A stretch of DNA of 64,000 nucleotides, from the NCBI RefSeq assembly GCF_029589055.1, contig NZ_JARQZP010000007.1:434001-498000 (forward strand), read 5' to 3'. The notes beneath the pieces are model-generated. The model searched no databases and was not told where the DNA came from. It saw only the letters and a program-made list of their open reading frames with translations. Below, piece by piece: positions 56,193-64,000 of the stretch; the stretch's first letter is position 1; each line of letters starts with the position of its first letter. The translations under genes were made by a program, and so were the position numbers. This DNA comes from Vibrio hannami (GTDB lineage: Bacteria > Pseudomonadota > Gammaproteobacteria > Enterobacterales > Vibrionaceae).

Positions 56193-57898
56193 TGAGAAGA
56201 GCAAGTTTACAGCAACTAGAAGGTGTGACGTTTGATCTCGTTGTCGTAGGCGGAGGTATTACGGGTGCCGCGATTGCCCGTGATGCCGTCCTTCGGGGTC
56301 TTAAAGTGATTCTGGTTGAGAAGGAAGATTTTGCGTCTGGTACGTCAAGTCGTTCGTCTAAGCTGATTCATGGTGGTTTGCGTTATCTTGAAACTTATCA
56401 GTTTGGTTTGGTAGCGGAGTCGGTTAGAGAGAGGGAGCTTGCCTTGCGGCTTGCTCCTCACCTGACTAAGGTGCAGCCATTCTTGTATATGTTTTATGAC
56501 AATACGCCTGATAAAAAATGGTTGCTGAATCTTGGGCTGACTTTCTACGACTTTGTATCTGGCAACTGGAACAAGCGTCGTCACAAAATGCTTAGTAAAG
56601 AACAGGTGCTTCAAAGGCAGCCTCAGTTCAGAGCTGATGGTTTGCTCGGTGCGGCGATGTTCTATGACGTTTCGACGGATGACGCCCGAGTTACTATCGA
56701 TACGGTAAAAAGCGCTGCAGAGCATGGCGCTCAGGTGCTTAATCACTGTGAGGTGACAGGTTTAACGTACAGCGATAATAAGTGCGATGGTGTTCAGGTC
56801 AGAGATACACTAACTGGCCTAGAGCAAGTGATTAAGGGCCATTACGTAGTAAACTCAACCGGGCCATGGAGTGATAACGTCCTGCGCTTTGAAAAGCCTG
56901 ACTCGAAGGTGCTAAGGCCAACCAAAGGGGTTCACATTGTCCTGCGCAAGAAGGACTTCCCTCTGCATTCAGCGATCTTTATGCGTTCGCCGGATGATGG
57001 AAGGGTGGTATGGCCGATTCCTTCTACTCAGGATGATCGCGTATTTATCGGGACAACGGATACGACCTATGAAGGTGATCTGAATGATGTTCATCCTGAA
57101 AAAGAAGACATCCGTTATCTGCTTAATGTAGCAAATCATCTGATGCCGGAAGCCAAGCTTACGGAAGATCACGTTATTGGTTCATGGGCTGGCTTACGTC
57201 CGCTTATCGCGCCTAAAGATGACCTTAACAACAGCAAAACACCTCGAGAGCACCAGATTATGCAAAGTGATTCGGGTATCTTCTCGATCATCGGAGGTAA
57301 GCTGACCAGTAATCGGGTAATGGCTAAGCAGTTACTGGATGCTGTGGTTAAGCATGATCAGTACAAATATCTGGCTCCCGATCTAGCGCCTTATAGCGCG
57401 AGTAAAATCGGGATCTCAGGTGCGCAGTCTGAGCCTGATAAATCATTAACGAGTAAAAAAACTTACTCTAAGAATATGGTGGTTTCAGGGCTTGAAACCA
57501 AAGGCATCCCAACAAAGATCGCCTTGGTCTGGGCATCAAGATATGGCTACAACGCGTTTAAAGTTGCTGAATACTGGATAAACGATAAACGCCTTCGTAC
57601 GGTGCTGTCCAAGCGTGGTCTTACTGCAGCAGAGATTCACTATTGTGTTAAAGAAGAAGCGGCCTGCTCACTGAAGGATGTGCTAGTGAGACGTACCTCT
57701 GAGTTCTTCTGGGACAATAAGGGCGGCCTGGACAAGGTTGGGCTGATCGCTCAGGAAATGCAGGAGCTTCTTGGCTGGCAAGAAGAAGAGAAGCTCAACC
57801 AGATCGATGCCTATTATGATTTGGTATGCAAACATAGACCTGTACATGTCGAAAAGCCTCAACTAGAGGTTCAGGCAACAGAGCTTGTGGAAGAGTAA
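56192..57898 (+). CDS. glpD: Glycerol-3-phosphate dehydrogenase-like FAD enzyme (GlpD-like)
   Basis: A 568-residue membrane-associated flavoprotein that oxidises glycerol-3-phosphate or a similar polyol phosphate to the keto product, passing electrons to quinone. The FAD motif is VVVGGGITGAAIARDAVL (positions about 16-33), followed by the strong GlpD signatures SGTSSRSSKLIHGGLRYLE and FYDVSTDDARV. The C-terminal half has the helical cap (FWDNKGGLDKVGLIAQEM). It is coupled to the FGGY kinase gene by TAATG overlap, the classic kinase-dehydrogenase pair. A terminator inside the convergent gene follows. Confidence 0.87.
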   Translation: MRRASLQQLEGVTFDLVVVGGGITGAAIARDAVLRGLKVILVEKEDFASGTSSRSSKLIHGGLRYLETYQFGLVAESVRERELALRLAPHLTKVQPFLYMFYDNTPDKKWLLNLGLTFYDFVSGNWNKRRHKMLSKEQVLQRQPQFRADGLLGAAMFYDVSTDDARVTIDTVKSAAEHGAQVLNHCEVTGLTYSDNKCDGVQVRDTLTGLEQVIKGHYVVNSTGPWSDNVLRFEKPDSKVLRPTKGVHIVLRKKDFPLHSAIFMRSPDDGRVVWPIPSTQDDRVFIGTTDTTYEGDLNDVHPEKEDIRYLLNVANHLMPEAKLTEDHVIGSWAGLRPLIAPKDDLNNSKTPREHQIMQSDSGIFSIIGGKLTSNRVMAKQLLDAVVKHDQYKYLAPDLAPYSASKIGISGAQSEPDKSLTSKKTYSKNMVVSGLETKGIPTKIALVWASRYGYNAFKVAEYWINDKRLRTVLSKRGLTAAEIHYCVKEEAACSLKDVLVRRTSEFFWDNKGGLDKVGLIAQEMQELLGWQEEEKLNQIDAYYDLVCKHRPVHVEKPQLEVQATELVEE

Positions 57899-57904
57899 AC
57901 GTTG

Positions 57905-58870
57905 CTAGCCAAAATCAGTCAAAAGCTTTCGTGTAAGGATCTTCCCCGGCGAAAGCTTTTTTTGTTGGTTGATAATCTCTTTGTCATCCAGTTCTTTTAA
58001 CAGTGAAGCCAACTCAGGTCGATGTGGGTTAATTACAAAAGCGGCTGCCGACAAACTTTGATGTAACGCTATAGCAGAGTCATTAGTAAATTGAGAGGCT
58101 TTTAAACCAGAAAGCGTAAGCGGAACTGGGCTAGAAGTGATGTGCCACAACCCTGCATCCACTTCTTTACGCAGCACTCTGGCCGGGATCTGACGGAAAT
58201 CTGTTTCGGTATACTGGTATCCCTTATCCATCGGAAATTCAGCTTCGGTAATTCTTGTGTGGTCAGAAGAGTTATGATCGATAGCTATATTTTTCCACTT
58301 GTCTGCATCTTCTGAAGTTCGCGAGACAATCACCAGCCGATTCAGGGAGTAATAGGTGTTGGGCTCCAGGATCTTAACCTGTCCCTCGGTCAGCTCGTTT
58401 TGCATATTTTCGTATGCACCCTGAGAAACCAAAGCGATATCAAACTTACCATCTATAACTTGCGCAATACGGTTTTCGCCACCTGGCTCATTTGAAATAA
58501 AGTAAGGAATATTTAGCTGGCTGAGTTTACTGGTGATGTTTTTTATCAGTATGTCGATTTCTATCGAGCCGCTACTTGGCATCAGTAGCTGTACTGGCTT
58601 TAGTTTCGCCATACTCCAGCACAAACCCGTATCCATATCGGTAATTACTCGGCCCATATGGCCTTTTGAACGGGTAATCAGCGCGCCACTGTTTTTTAAA
58701 GAAGTCAGTGCCCTCTGAATGGTGCCCGCCACAATACCGTACATCTCATGCAGCTGAGTATTGGTAAGGAGCTTTCCGTCGACTCCTGCTTGTAGTGCAT
58801 GTACAACGATATAACGCTTAGCGTTAAGAATAGCTTGCTCTTGATCGGAGACGACTGGTGTTTGAGACAT
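57905..58870 (-). CDS. YhfZ-like transcriptional regulator (GntR-related)
   Basis: A 321-residue regulator. The N-terminal winged helix (LTNTQLHEMYGIVAGTIQRALT, then SLKNSGALITRSKGHMGRV) resembles GntR-family and YhfZ DNA-binding parts. The C-terminal two-thirds look like the YhfZ substrate-binding-type domain, related to periplasmic binding proteins. It is convergent with glpD and probably controls the 50737-57898 genes. A palindromic dyad lies before its start (58893-58909). Effector unknown. The terminator of the plus-strand operon overlaps the end of this coding region. Confidence 0.82.
   Translation of the reverse strand: MSQTPVVSDQEQAILNAKRYIVVHALQAGVDGKLLTNTQLHEMYGIVAGTIQRALTSLKNSGALITRSKGHMGRVITDMDTGLCWSMAKLKPVQLLMPSSGSIEIDILIKNITSKLSQLNIPYFISNEPGGENRIAQVIDGKFDIALVSQGAYENMQNELTEGQVKILEPNTYYSLNRLVIVSRTSEDADKWKNIAIDHNSSDHTRITEAEFPMDKGYQYTETDFRQIPARVLRKEVDAGLWHITSSPVPLTLSGLKASQFTNDSAIALHQSLSAAAFVINPHRPELASLLKELDDKEIINQQKKLSPGKILTRKLLTDFG
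57921..57964 (+). terminator. Terminator of the glpD-like operon, inside the convergent gene
   Basis: An 11-bp stem AAAAGCTTTCG / CGAAAGCTTTT with an 18-base loop, then a run of seven Ts (57957-57963). It lies in the last codons of the YhfZ-like gene on the other strand. Confidence 0.7.
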
Positions 58871-58892
58871 ACGAAATTACCAACTAGCGACG

Positions 58893-58909
58893 TTATCTGG
58901 TTGAGATAA
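58893..58909. promoter_or_regulatory. Dyad upstream of the YhfZ-like gene
   Basis: TTATCT and AGATAA, 6 bp each with a 5-base spacer, centred about 31 bases before the start codon. A candidate autoregulatory operator. Confidence 0.35.
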
Positions 58910-58950
58910 TAACTTTTTTCCAGGAGTTATTGAAAGTGTGAGATCAAACT

Positions 58951-58993
58951 TAAATTAAAAAGGCTGCTACGGAGAATATCCGAAGCAGCCTTT
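58951..58993 (-). terminator. Intrinsic terminator after the SulP gene
   Basis: Nested stem: AAAGGCTGCT pairs with AGCAGCCTTT and, inside it, CGGA with TCCG, separated by an A/A mismatch. The minus strand then reads TTTAATTTAAG. Located 37 bases beyond the SulP stop. Confidence 0.75.
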
Positions 58994-59030
58994 AACTCAT
59001 TAAGCTGGAATGTTTTTGTTTCGAGTTGGT

Positions 59031-60590
59031 TTAACCCGCTAAAACATCGGTAGCAACTTTATAGCTTGGGTCTTCTTTCACGTTAATCTCTACCAGGCTG
59101 CCAGCTTTCTCAAGCAATGTACGGCAATCCGGGCTCAGGTGGCGAAGATGAAGTGTCTTGCCCTGAGCTGTGTAACGTTCAGCCAATGTTTCAATTGCTT
59201 CAATCGCAGAGTGGTCTGCTACGCGTGAATTGGCGAAATCTACGATTACGTCTTCTGGATCGTTTGGCGCATCAAATAGCTCAAGGAAGTTAGCTGCCGA
59301 ACCGAAGAAGATTGGGCCGTTAATCTTATATACTTTCGAACCTTCAGCATTCAACTGGCTGCTCGCATAGATGTGCTTTGCGTGCTGCCATGCAAACATA
59401 AGTGCAGATGCAATAACACCAACCACAACCGCTACCGCGAGGTCAGTCATTACCGTTACGACTGTTACAAGTACGATAACGAAGAAGTCTTGTTTAGGTA
59501 CACGGCGTGCCAGTTTAAAGGTTGCCCATTCGAAGGTGCCGATAACAACCATAAACATAACACCAACAAGTGCTGCCAGCGGAATCATCTCGATAAGGCT
59601 TGATGCGAACAGGATAAAGCAAAGTAGGGCGATAGCAGCAACGATGCCAGAAAGGCGTCCGCGACCACCTGAGTTTACGTTGATCATAGACTGACCAATC
59701 ATCGCACAACCACCCATAGCGCCGAATACAGAACAGCTTAGGTTTGCAAAGCCCTGACCAACACATTCACGGTTAGCTTGACCGCGAGTATTTGTCATTT
59801 CATCTACAACTGTCAGTGTCAGTAGTGATTCGATAAGACCAACCGCTGCTAGAATAACTGCATAAGGTAGAATAATCTGTAGGGTTTCAAGATTGAAAGG
59901 TACAGCTGGGAAAGCAAAAGTCGGCAGGTTACCTGCCAGTGTTGCTGCTTCGTCACCAGACATAGTACGAAGGAAATCAACTACAGTACGGGTATCCAGT
60001 CCAAGAAGCTGTACCAGAAGTGTTACTGATACAATCGCAACCAGCGATGAAGGTACAGCAGTGGTGAACTTAGGAAGGAAGTGGATGATTGCCATCGTTA
60101 GTAGGATTAATCCGCCCATCACAAGCATCTGGCCTGTTGGTAGCCAGGTAAGTACACCGTTGATATCCGGAGCTTTAAATTGTCCTAACTGAGCAAGGAA
60201 AATAACAATAGCTAAGCCGTTTACGAAACCGATCATAACCGGGTGTGGAACCATACGGATAAATTTACCCAGTTTGAATATTCCGGCACTCACCTGGAAA
60301 ATACCCGCCAGCATAACCGCCGCGAATAGATACTGGACACCGTGCTCCATTACAAGGCTAACCATTACAACAGCCATTGCACCAGTTGCACCAGAGATCA
60401 TACCCGGTCGACCACCAAAGATGGAGGTTACAAGGCCAACGATAAAGGCAGCATATAGGCCAACCATAGGGTCTACGCCTGCAACGAATGCAAAGGCAAC
60501 GGCTTCTGGAACCAGTGCTAGCGCAACTGTCAGGCCAGATAAGATGTCATTCTTGGCAGAATGATTGGAAAACTTCGGAAATTCAAACAT
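59031..60590 (-). CDS. SulP-family anion transporter with STAS domain
   Basis: A 519-residue inner-membrane protein of the SLC26/SulP family. The N-terminal ~400 residues have the family's multi-span core with [20 protein letters not shown] (in two stretches), [15 protein letters not shown] and [19 protein letters not shown]. The C-terminal STAS domain (from about residue 425, [15 protein letters not shown], then [19 protein letters not shown]) is typical. Members carry sulphate, bicarbonate or dicarboxylates. The substrate cannot be read here. It stands alone between the YhfZ-like gene and the haem genes. Confidence 0.9.
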   Translation of the reverse strand: MFEFPKFSNHSAKNDILSGLTVALALVPEAVAFAFVAGVDPMVGLYAAFIVGLVTSIFGGRPGMISGATGAMAVVMVSLVMEHGVQYLFAAVMLAGIFQVSAGIFKLGKFIRMVPHPVMIGFVNGLAIVIFLAQLGQFKAPDINGVLTWLPTGQMLVMGGLILLTMAIIHFLPKFTTAVPSSLVAIVSVTLLVQLLGLDTRTVVDFLRTMSGDEAATLAGNLPTFAFPAVPFNLETLQIILPYAVILAAVGLIESLLTLTVVDEMTNTRGQANRECVGQGFANLSCSVFGAMGGCAMIGQSMINVNSGGRGRLSGIVAAIALLCFILFASSLIEMIPLAALVGVMFMVVIGTFEWATFKLARRVPKQDFFVIVLVTVVTVMTDLAVAVVVGVIASALMFAWQHAKHIYASSQLNAEGSKVYKINGPIFFGSAANFLELFDAPNDPEDVIVDFANSRVADHSAIEAIETLAERYTAQGKTLHLRHLSPDCRTLLEKAGSLVEINVKEDPSYKVATDVLAG

Positions 60591-60806
60591 TTCGGCTCAT
60601 TATTTAGCTTAAATAAAAGGTATTCCAACCTCTGTGTTCATAAAGCTAAAAAGGGGGCTAACAGAGTGCTTTAAAAACAAGTGTGATCGGAAGCTCAGTA
60701 ACGACGCGCATGCTACAGAAAAGTGTGATTGAGTTCAATATTAAGCCGTTTTATTCGAGCTGAGAATTAAATAAAAGCGAGAAATAATATTATCTCCCGC
60801 TATAAA

Positions 60807-61580
60807 TTAGCTCAAAATTACAGGATGAGACTCAGTCGGGTGGCTTATGATTTTTACTGGCCAGTGGTAAACGCTGTCGATGATCGTTTCCGTCAGAGTC
60901 TCCCATGGAGAGCCATCCGCGACCAGTTTGCCATTATTCAAAATCAATACCCGGTCCGCATATTGAGCCGCCAGGTTCAGGTCGTGGATTACTGCAATAA
61001 CAGAAGCTCCAGACTCGGTAAGCTTCTTTGCTAATGCGAGCGTTCTGTGTTGGTGAGAGAGATCCAAAGCAGATGTTGGTTCATCAAGTAATAGGATCTT
61101 TTGCTCGCCACTTTGTTCTATCTGAGTTAGGACCCGGGACAGGTGAACCCTTTGCTTTTCACCACCCGATAGCGTTGGATAGGCACGGTCAGCGAGGTGG
61201 GTTATGTCGTTAGCTTCCATATACTTATCAGCAATGGTACTTATCTGTGACTGCGAGGCGTTCAGGGTTAGCCCCCCAAGTTCGACAACTTCCCTAACGG
61301 TGAAATTAAACGTAAGCGAGCTTGATTGTGGCAACACTCCGAGATGTTTAGCGATATCGGAAGGTTGCCAGTGTTCGGATGGCTGTCCGAAATAGTCTAC
61401 CTCACCATTCACTTTCCACTCTTTGGTGATCATTTTTAGCAGGCTACTTTTACCTGCGCCATTTGGGCCAAGAAGAACAGTCAGTTCACCGGAGTTAAAC
61501 TCAACGGATACATCATCGAGGATAACTTTTTGTCCAAGGGTCAGATTCAGGTTTCTAAGCGAGATACTAGGTACTTGCAT
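60807..61580 (-). CDS. hutD: Haem ABC importer ATPase (HutD/HmuV)
   Basis: The ATPase of a haem importer, 257 residues. Walker A VLLGPNGAGKSSLLK (about residues 34-48), signature LSGGEKQRVHLSR and Walker B KILLLDEPTSALDLS are all intact, with the Q-loop at LGVLPQSSS. Closest in form to HmuV proteins. Vibrios name this gene hutD. It is the last gene of the exbD-hutB-hutC-hutD run, starting one base from the hutC stop. No terminator was evident in the 216 bases before SulP. Confidence 0.9.
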   Translation of the reverse strand: MQVPSISLRNLNLTLGQKVILDDVSVEFNSGELTVLLGPNGAGKSSLLKMITKEWKVNGEVDYFGQPSEHWQPSDIAKHLGVLPQSSSLTFNFTVREVVELGGLTLNASQSQISTIADKYMEANDITHLADRAYPTLSGGEKQRVHLSRVLTQIEQSGEQKILLLDEPTSALDLSHQHRTLALAKKLTESGASVIAVIHDLNLAAQYADRVLILNNGKLVADGSPWETLTETIIDSVYHWPVKIISHPTESHPVILS

Positions 61581-62650
61581 TATAGTTTCCCCCTCTGTTT
61601 TATCAGTAACCAGATAAAGAATGGAGAACCAATCAGTGCGGTAACAATACCTACCGGCATATCTAACGGTGCGACGACTGTTCGGGCAATCATATCCGCT
61701 ACCAGCAGTAGTAGTGCGCCGATTATCATAGAAAGTGGAAGCAGAGTTTTGTGGTTTGGTCCGCTTATCATCCTTCCCAGATGCGGAACGATTAATCCGA
61801 TAAATCCTATAATGCCTGCCAGAGAAACCGTGATTCCTACGCCCGCTGCTGTCAACAAGATCAATCGGCGTTTCAGAGCCTGAACATTAATACCCATATG
61901 CTTTGCTTCAGGCTCCCCTAGTAAAAGAGCATTTAGCTTATCTGCGTCCCGATAGAACAGGATAAATAGCACACCAAGACAGATGAATGACATAAGAATG
62001 CCTGTCCAGTTGCTACCGGCCAATGAGCCCATTGTCCAGAGGGAAAGATCCCTCAAGGCCTGATCATCGGCAAAATAGTTCATCAACCCCAAGCCTGCTC
62101 CTGCCAAAGCACTGATAGCTACACCAGCCAGAAGCATCATAGAGACAGAGGTACCGCTTGTGGTGGTACCAAGTCTGTAAACCATAATAGTGGTCATGGT
62201 TCCGCCCAAAAATGCAAAAAGCGGCACGGTTCCAAACAGAAGAAGAGCAGGATACTCCTGAGCCAGACTGCCAAAAAGAACAATGGCTAAGGCGGCACCC
62301 AAGGAAGCACCTGCCGAAACACCAATAATGCCCGGGTCTGCTAATGGGTTTCTGAACAGCCCCTGCATCACTGCGCCACACAAAGCCAGTGTAGCGCCTA
62401 TTGCAACTGCTAAAAGAGTACGTGGAAGGCGCACTTGTTGGATGATCAGCTCAACATGAGGAGCTAGACCGTTATCAGGGTAAATAGCGCCAGGAATAAT
62501 AGCGGTAAAGCTATCAGACAGAGAGATATCCATAGGCCCAATAGCCACTGATGTGACTATGGCCAAATACAGCATGGTCAGGCCGAAAGGTATCAGAAAC
62601 TTCACTGATACACGCCCGAGAGATTTTGGTTTAACAGGTTTTGAATCCAT
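61580..62650 (-). CDS. hutC: Haem ABC importer permease (HutC/HmuU)
   Basis: The membrane subunit of the haem importer, a 356-residue FecCD-family permease with about ten helices. Family motifs are RLPRTLLAVAIGATLALCGAVMQGLFRNPLADP (split across residues 73-105), GISAGASLGAAL-type IGVSAGASLGAALA, GLIVPHLGRMISG and ADMIARTV. It lies between the haem-binding protein and ATPase genes and its start is 20 bases after the former. Confidence 0.92.
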   Translation of the reverse strand: MDSKPVKPKSLGRVSVKFLIPFGLTMLYLAIVTSVAIGPMDISLSDSFTAIIPGAIYPDNGLAPHVELIIQQVRLPRTLLAVAIGATLALCGAVMQGLFRNPLADPGIIGVSAGASLGAALAIVLFGSLAQEYPALLLFGTVPLFAFLGGTMTTIMVYRLGTTTSGTSVSMMLLAGVAISALAGAGLGLMNYFADDQALRDLSLWTMGSLAGSNWTGILMSFICLGVLFILFYRDADKLNALLLGEPEAKHMGINVQALKRRLILLTAAGVGITVSLAGIIGFIGLIVPHLGRMISGPNHKTLLPLSMIIGALLLLVADMIARTVVAPLDMPVGIVTALIGSPFFIWLLIKQRGKL

Positions 62651-62670
62651 TATTTTTATTACTTATTTGA

Positions 62671-63516
62671 TCAATTTGTGCTGAATTCTTTTGAGAATCG
62701 TTGATTTAGTTCGCCTGAAAGTTTGATGCTCTCCAGTCCAAATCCGCCAATCAGTGCTGTGCCAGGAATAGGGACAATGTTGCCATTATGACCTGCTGGC
62801 GTTGCCATTAGAAGAGGGTATTTTTTAACAATTCCTTGCGCGCCTCCCATAGCATCCCATGTTCGTTGTGAAACCAACAGGTATTCAGGCTTCATTTCGA
62901 TAATAGATTCTACAGAGATGCTTTTGTATGAACTGAAGCTACTGCTAGCCGGGTTTTCACCTCCCGCCAGTTGAATGATCTTGTCTATTGAAGTATCTGC
63001 GCCTGCTACACTAAGCGGTCGGCCACTGGTCATCAAGAGAAACATCACATTGGGGGAATCAGAAAGCTTTTGCTCCTGAAGATATTCGATCTGTTTTCTA
63101 GCCTTAGCCTTAATGGATTCTGCTTTCTGTTCAGTGCCAGTCACTTTTGCTACTTTATCAATTCGGGCATACAGGTCTTCAATTTTATCGCCTGATGAGG
63201 TTACAACTACGTCAATCTTGCTCTCTTTAAGAACGGAAAGTGTGGCCTCTGGGCCCATCTCATCTGAACCGATTATCACTGAAGGCTGAAGAGCCAGTAA
63301 CCCCTCTGGTGACAGTTGCCGGTGATACCCAACAAGCGGTAGTTCATCCTGCGTGACCAAAGCTTTACTTGTACTATCTACGGCAACCAACTGATCATTT
63401 GCTCCCAAAGCGTAGATTAGTTCAGTAACACTAGAACCTGCGCTAATAATTCGTTCTTTAGCCTGAACCGATAAGGTTGCGAGTAAAAGAGGCAATATGA
63501 ATGTTATTTTTTTCAT
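62671..63516 (-). CDS. hutB: Periplasmic haem-binding protein (HutB/HmuT)
   Basis: A 281-residue type III binding protein with signal peptide (MKKITFILPLLLATLSVQA). It has the HmuT pattern [39 protein letters not shown], and GGFGLESIKL. The Tyr-His in VGYHRQLS is near the position used by haem-ligating residues in HmuT. Its ATG overlaps the exbD stop by 4 bases, so its synthesis is coupled to the TonB energy system components, as in the tonB1-exbB1-exbD1-hutBCD operon of vibrios. Confidence 0.9.
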   Translation of the reverse strand: MKKITFILPLLLATLSVQAKERIISAGSSVTELIYALGANDQLVAVDSTSKALVTQDELPLVGYHRQLSPEGLLALQPSVIIGSDEMGPEATLSVLKESKIDVVVTSSGDKIEDLYARIDKVAKVTGTEQKAESIKAKARKQIEYLQEQKLSDSPNVMFLLMTSGRPLSVAGADTSIDKIIQLAGGENPASSSFSSYKSISVESIIEMKPEYLLVSQRTWDAMGGAQGIVKKYPLLMATPAGHNGNIVPIPGTALIGGFGLESIKLSGELNQRFSKEFSTN

Positions 63517-63941
63517 GAAGTACTGTCTTCCATTATGATATTAGTTGCGCTGATATTGTTACTCTGCAAAAAAGCGAGGAGTTTAAGCATAGACTCCACA
63601 TCCGCTTTTTTATCTGCAGCAATAACCAACGTTTTTTTCGGGTTAGCTTTTACCCTTTGGATAAGATTTGAGGAGAAGGCTTCCCAGTTATTGAATGAGT
63701 CGCCATCTATCGCCCATCTAGGTTTATCTGCCAGAATCGCAACACTTATGACTGCCTTTTCCGGAGAAGAGAGCACATCTCCGTCTTCAGTTTGAGGTAT
63801 GTTAATGTCCATGGTGTGGACGCTGATATTGGTGGTTAGTAATAGGAACACCATCACGATAAATACCAGGTCAAGCAGAGGAGTTAGATCCGGAATCACT
63901 GAACTTGCCGATGTGTGGGGAGTGCGTCGCGAGCGAATCAT
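63513..63941 (-). CDS. exbD: Biopolymer transport protein ExbD (TonB system)
   Basis: A 142-residue single-span protein that, with ExbB, feeds proton-motive energy to TonB. The signature membrane helix with the key aspartate is IPDLTPLLDLVFIVMVFLLL (about residues 16-35; Asp24 in PLLDL is the likely proton-carrying residue). A periplasmic domain follows. The start overlaps the exbB stop by ATGA. The haem genes continue downstream. Probably the ExbD1 type of vibrios. Confidence 0.93.
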   Translation of the reverse strand: MIRSRRTPHTSASSVIPDLTPLLDLVFIVMVFLLLTTNISVHTMDINIPQTEDGDVLSSPEKAVISVAILADKPRWAIDGDSFNNWEAFSSNLIQRVKANPKKTLVIAADKKADVESMLKLLAFLQSNNISATNIIMEDSTS

Positions 63942-64000
63942 GCCGTTTCCCCGGCATTAATTTCGCATACTCCGCTTGATGTTCGAGCACATATAACCTT
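63938..64000 (-). CDS. exbB: ExbB C-terminal end (partial, cut by window edge)
   Basis: The last 20 codons of an upstream gene on the minus strand, ending SSGVCEINAGETA then a stop, overlapping the exbD start (ATGA). By operon order this is the ExbB tail. The fragment is too short to identify on its own. Confidence 0.55.
   Translation of the reverse strand, partial: KVICARTSSGVCEINAGETA

Overview
The window looks like a chromosomal segment of a marine gamma-proteobacterium of the Vibrionaceae (Vibrio or a close relative). Three things point there: a FadR regulator of 279 residues carrying the roughly 40-residue insertion typical of vibrios, a haem import block in which exbD is translationally coupled to hutB-hutC-hutD, and the neighbourhoods nhaB/fadR/dsbB, ackA-pta/yfbV and metG/mrp/udk. 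No tRNA, rRNA, phage, transposase or CRISPR array was seen.

Layout. 1-3245: menaquinone genes menB (5' end cut off), menC, menE. 3309-9473: a GlcNAc-type PTS permease divergent from a LysR regulator, a 50-residue membrane ORF, a YeiH-type membrane protein, and a TetR regulator coupled to a fused MFS transporter/acyltransferase. 9724-15358: a Tim44-like protein, a YfiM-like protein, pta and ackA, yfbV. 15359-22907: a heptamer repeat array, a three-gene ABC importer, a maltodextrin glucosidase-like enzyme, a diguanylate cyclase and dusC. 23038-36977: mostly housekeeping genes (yecA, dsbB, nhaB, fadR, metG, mrp, udk, asmA family, ybaK family, cobO) with a REPIN-like inverted pair at 23667-23818 and two poorly known proteins (27465-28274 and a stand-alone PAS protein at 36429-36977). 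57905-63941: a YhfZ-like regulator, a SulP transporter and the haem import genes.

Two accessory catabolic regions are the most interesting. The first (37034-50188) is a ten-gene minus-strand operon divergent from an AraC regulator: an RbsBAC-like sugar ABC importer, a fucose/arabinose isomerase-like enzyme, a PfkB kinase, a class II aldolase, an aldose-epimerase-like protein, an aldehyde dehydrogenase, an APH-fold kinase and a second-type enolase with active-site substitutions. Read as a pathway it suggests aldose to ketose to ketose-1-phosphate, then cleavage to DHAP plus an aldehyde that is oxidised, phosphorylated and dehydrated to an enolpyruvate product. The second (50737-58870) groups a GlcF-like iron-sulphur protein, an alkyl-DHAP-synthase-like FAD oxidase, an unrecognised multi-pass membrane protein, an FGGY kinase lacking a glycerol-binding Glu, a GlpD-like dehydrogenase and a YhfZ-like regulator, with operator-like dyads over the promoter. 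It may serve glycerol or a glycerol-like polyol.

Six otherwise intact genes (menB, the MFS/acyltransferase, the ABC permease, the glucosidase, nhaB and the aldolase) each carry a single-base indel. Five are one-base losses, mostly in short homopolymer runs, which points to sequencing error more than to real gene decay. They are annotated here as single genes with the frameshift noted.
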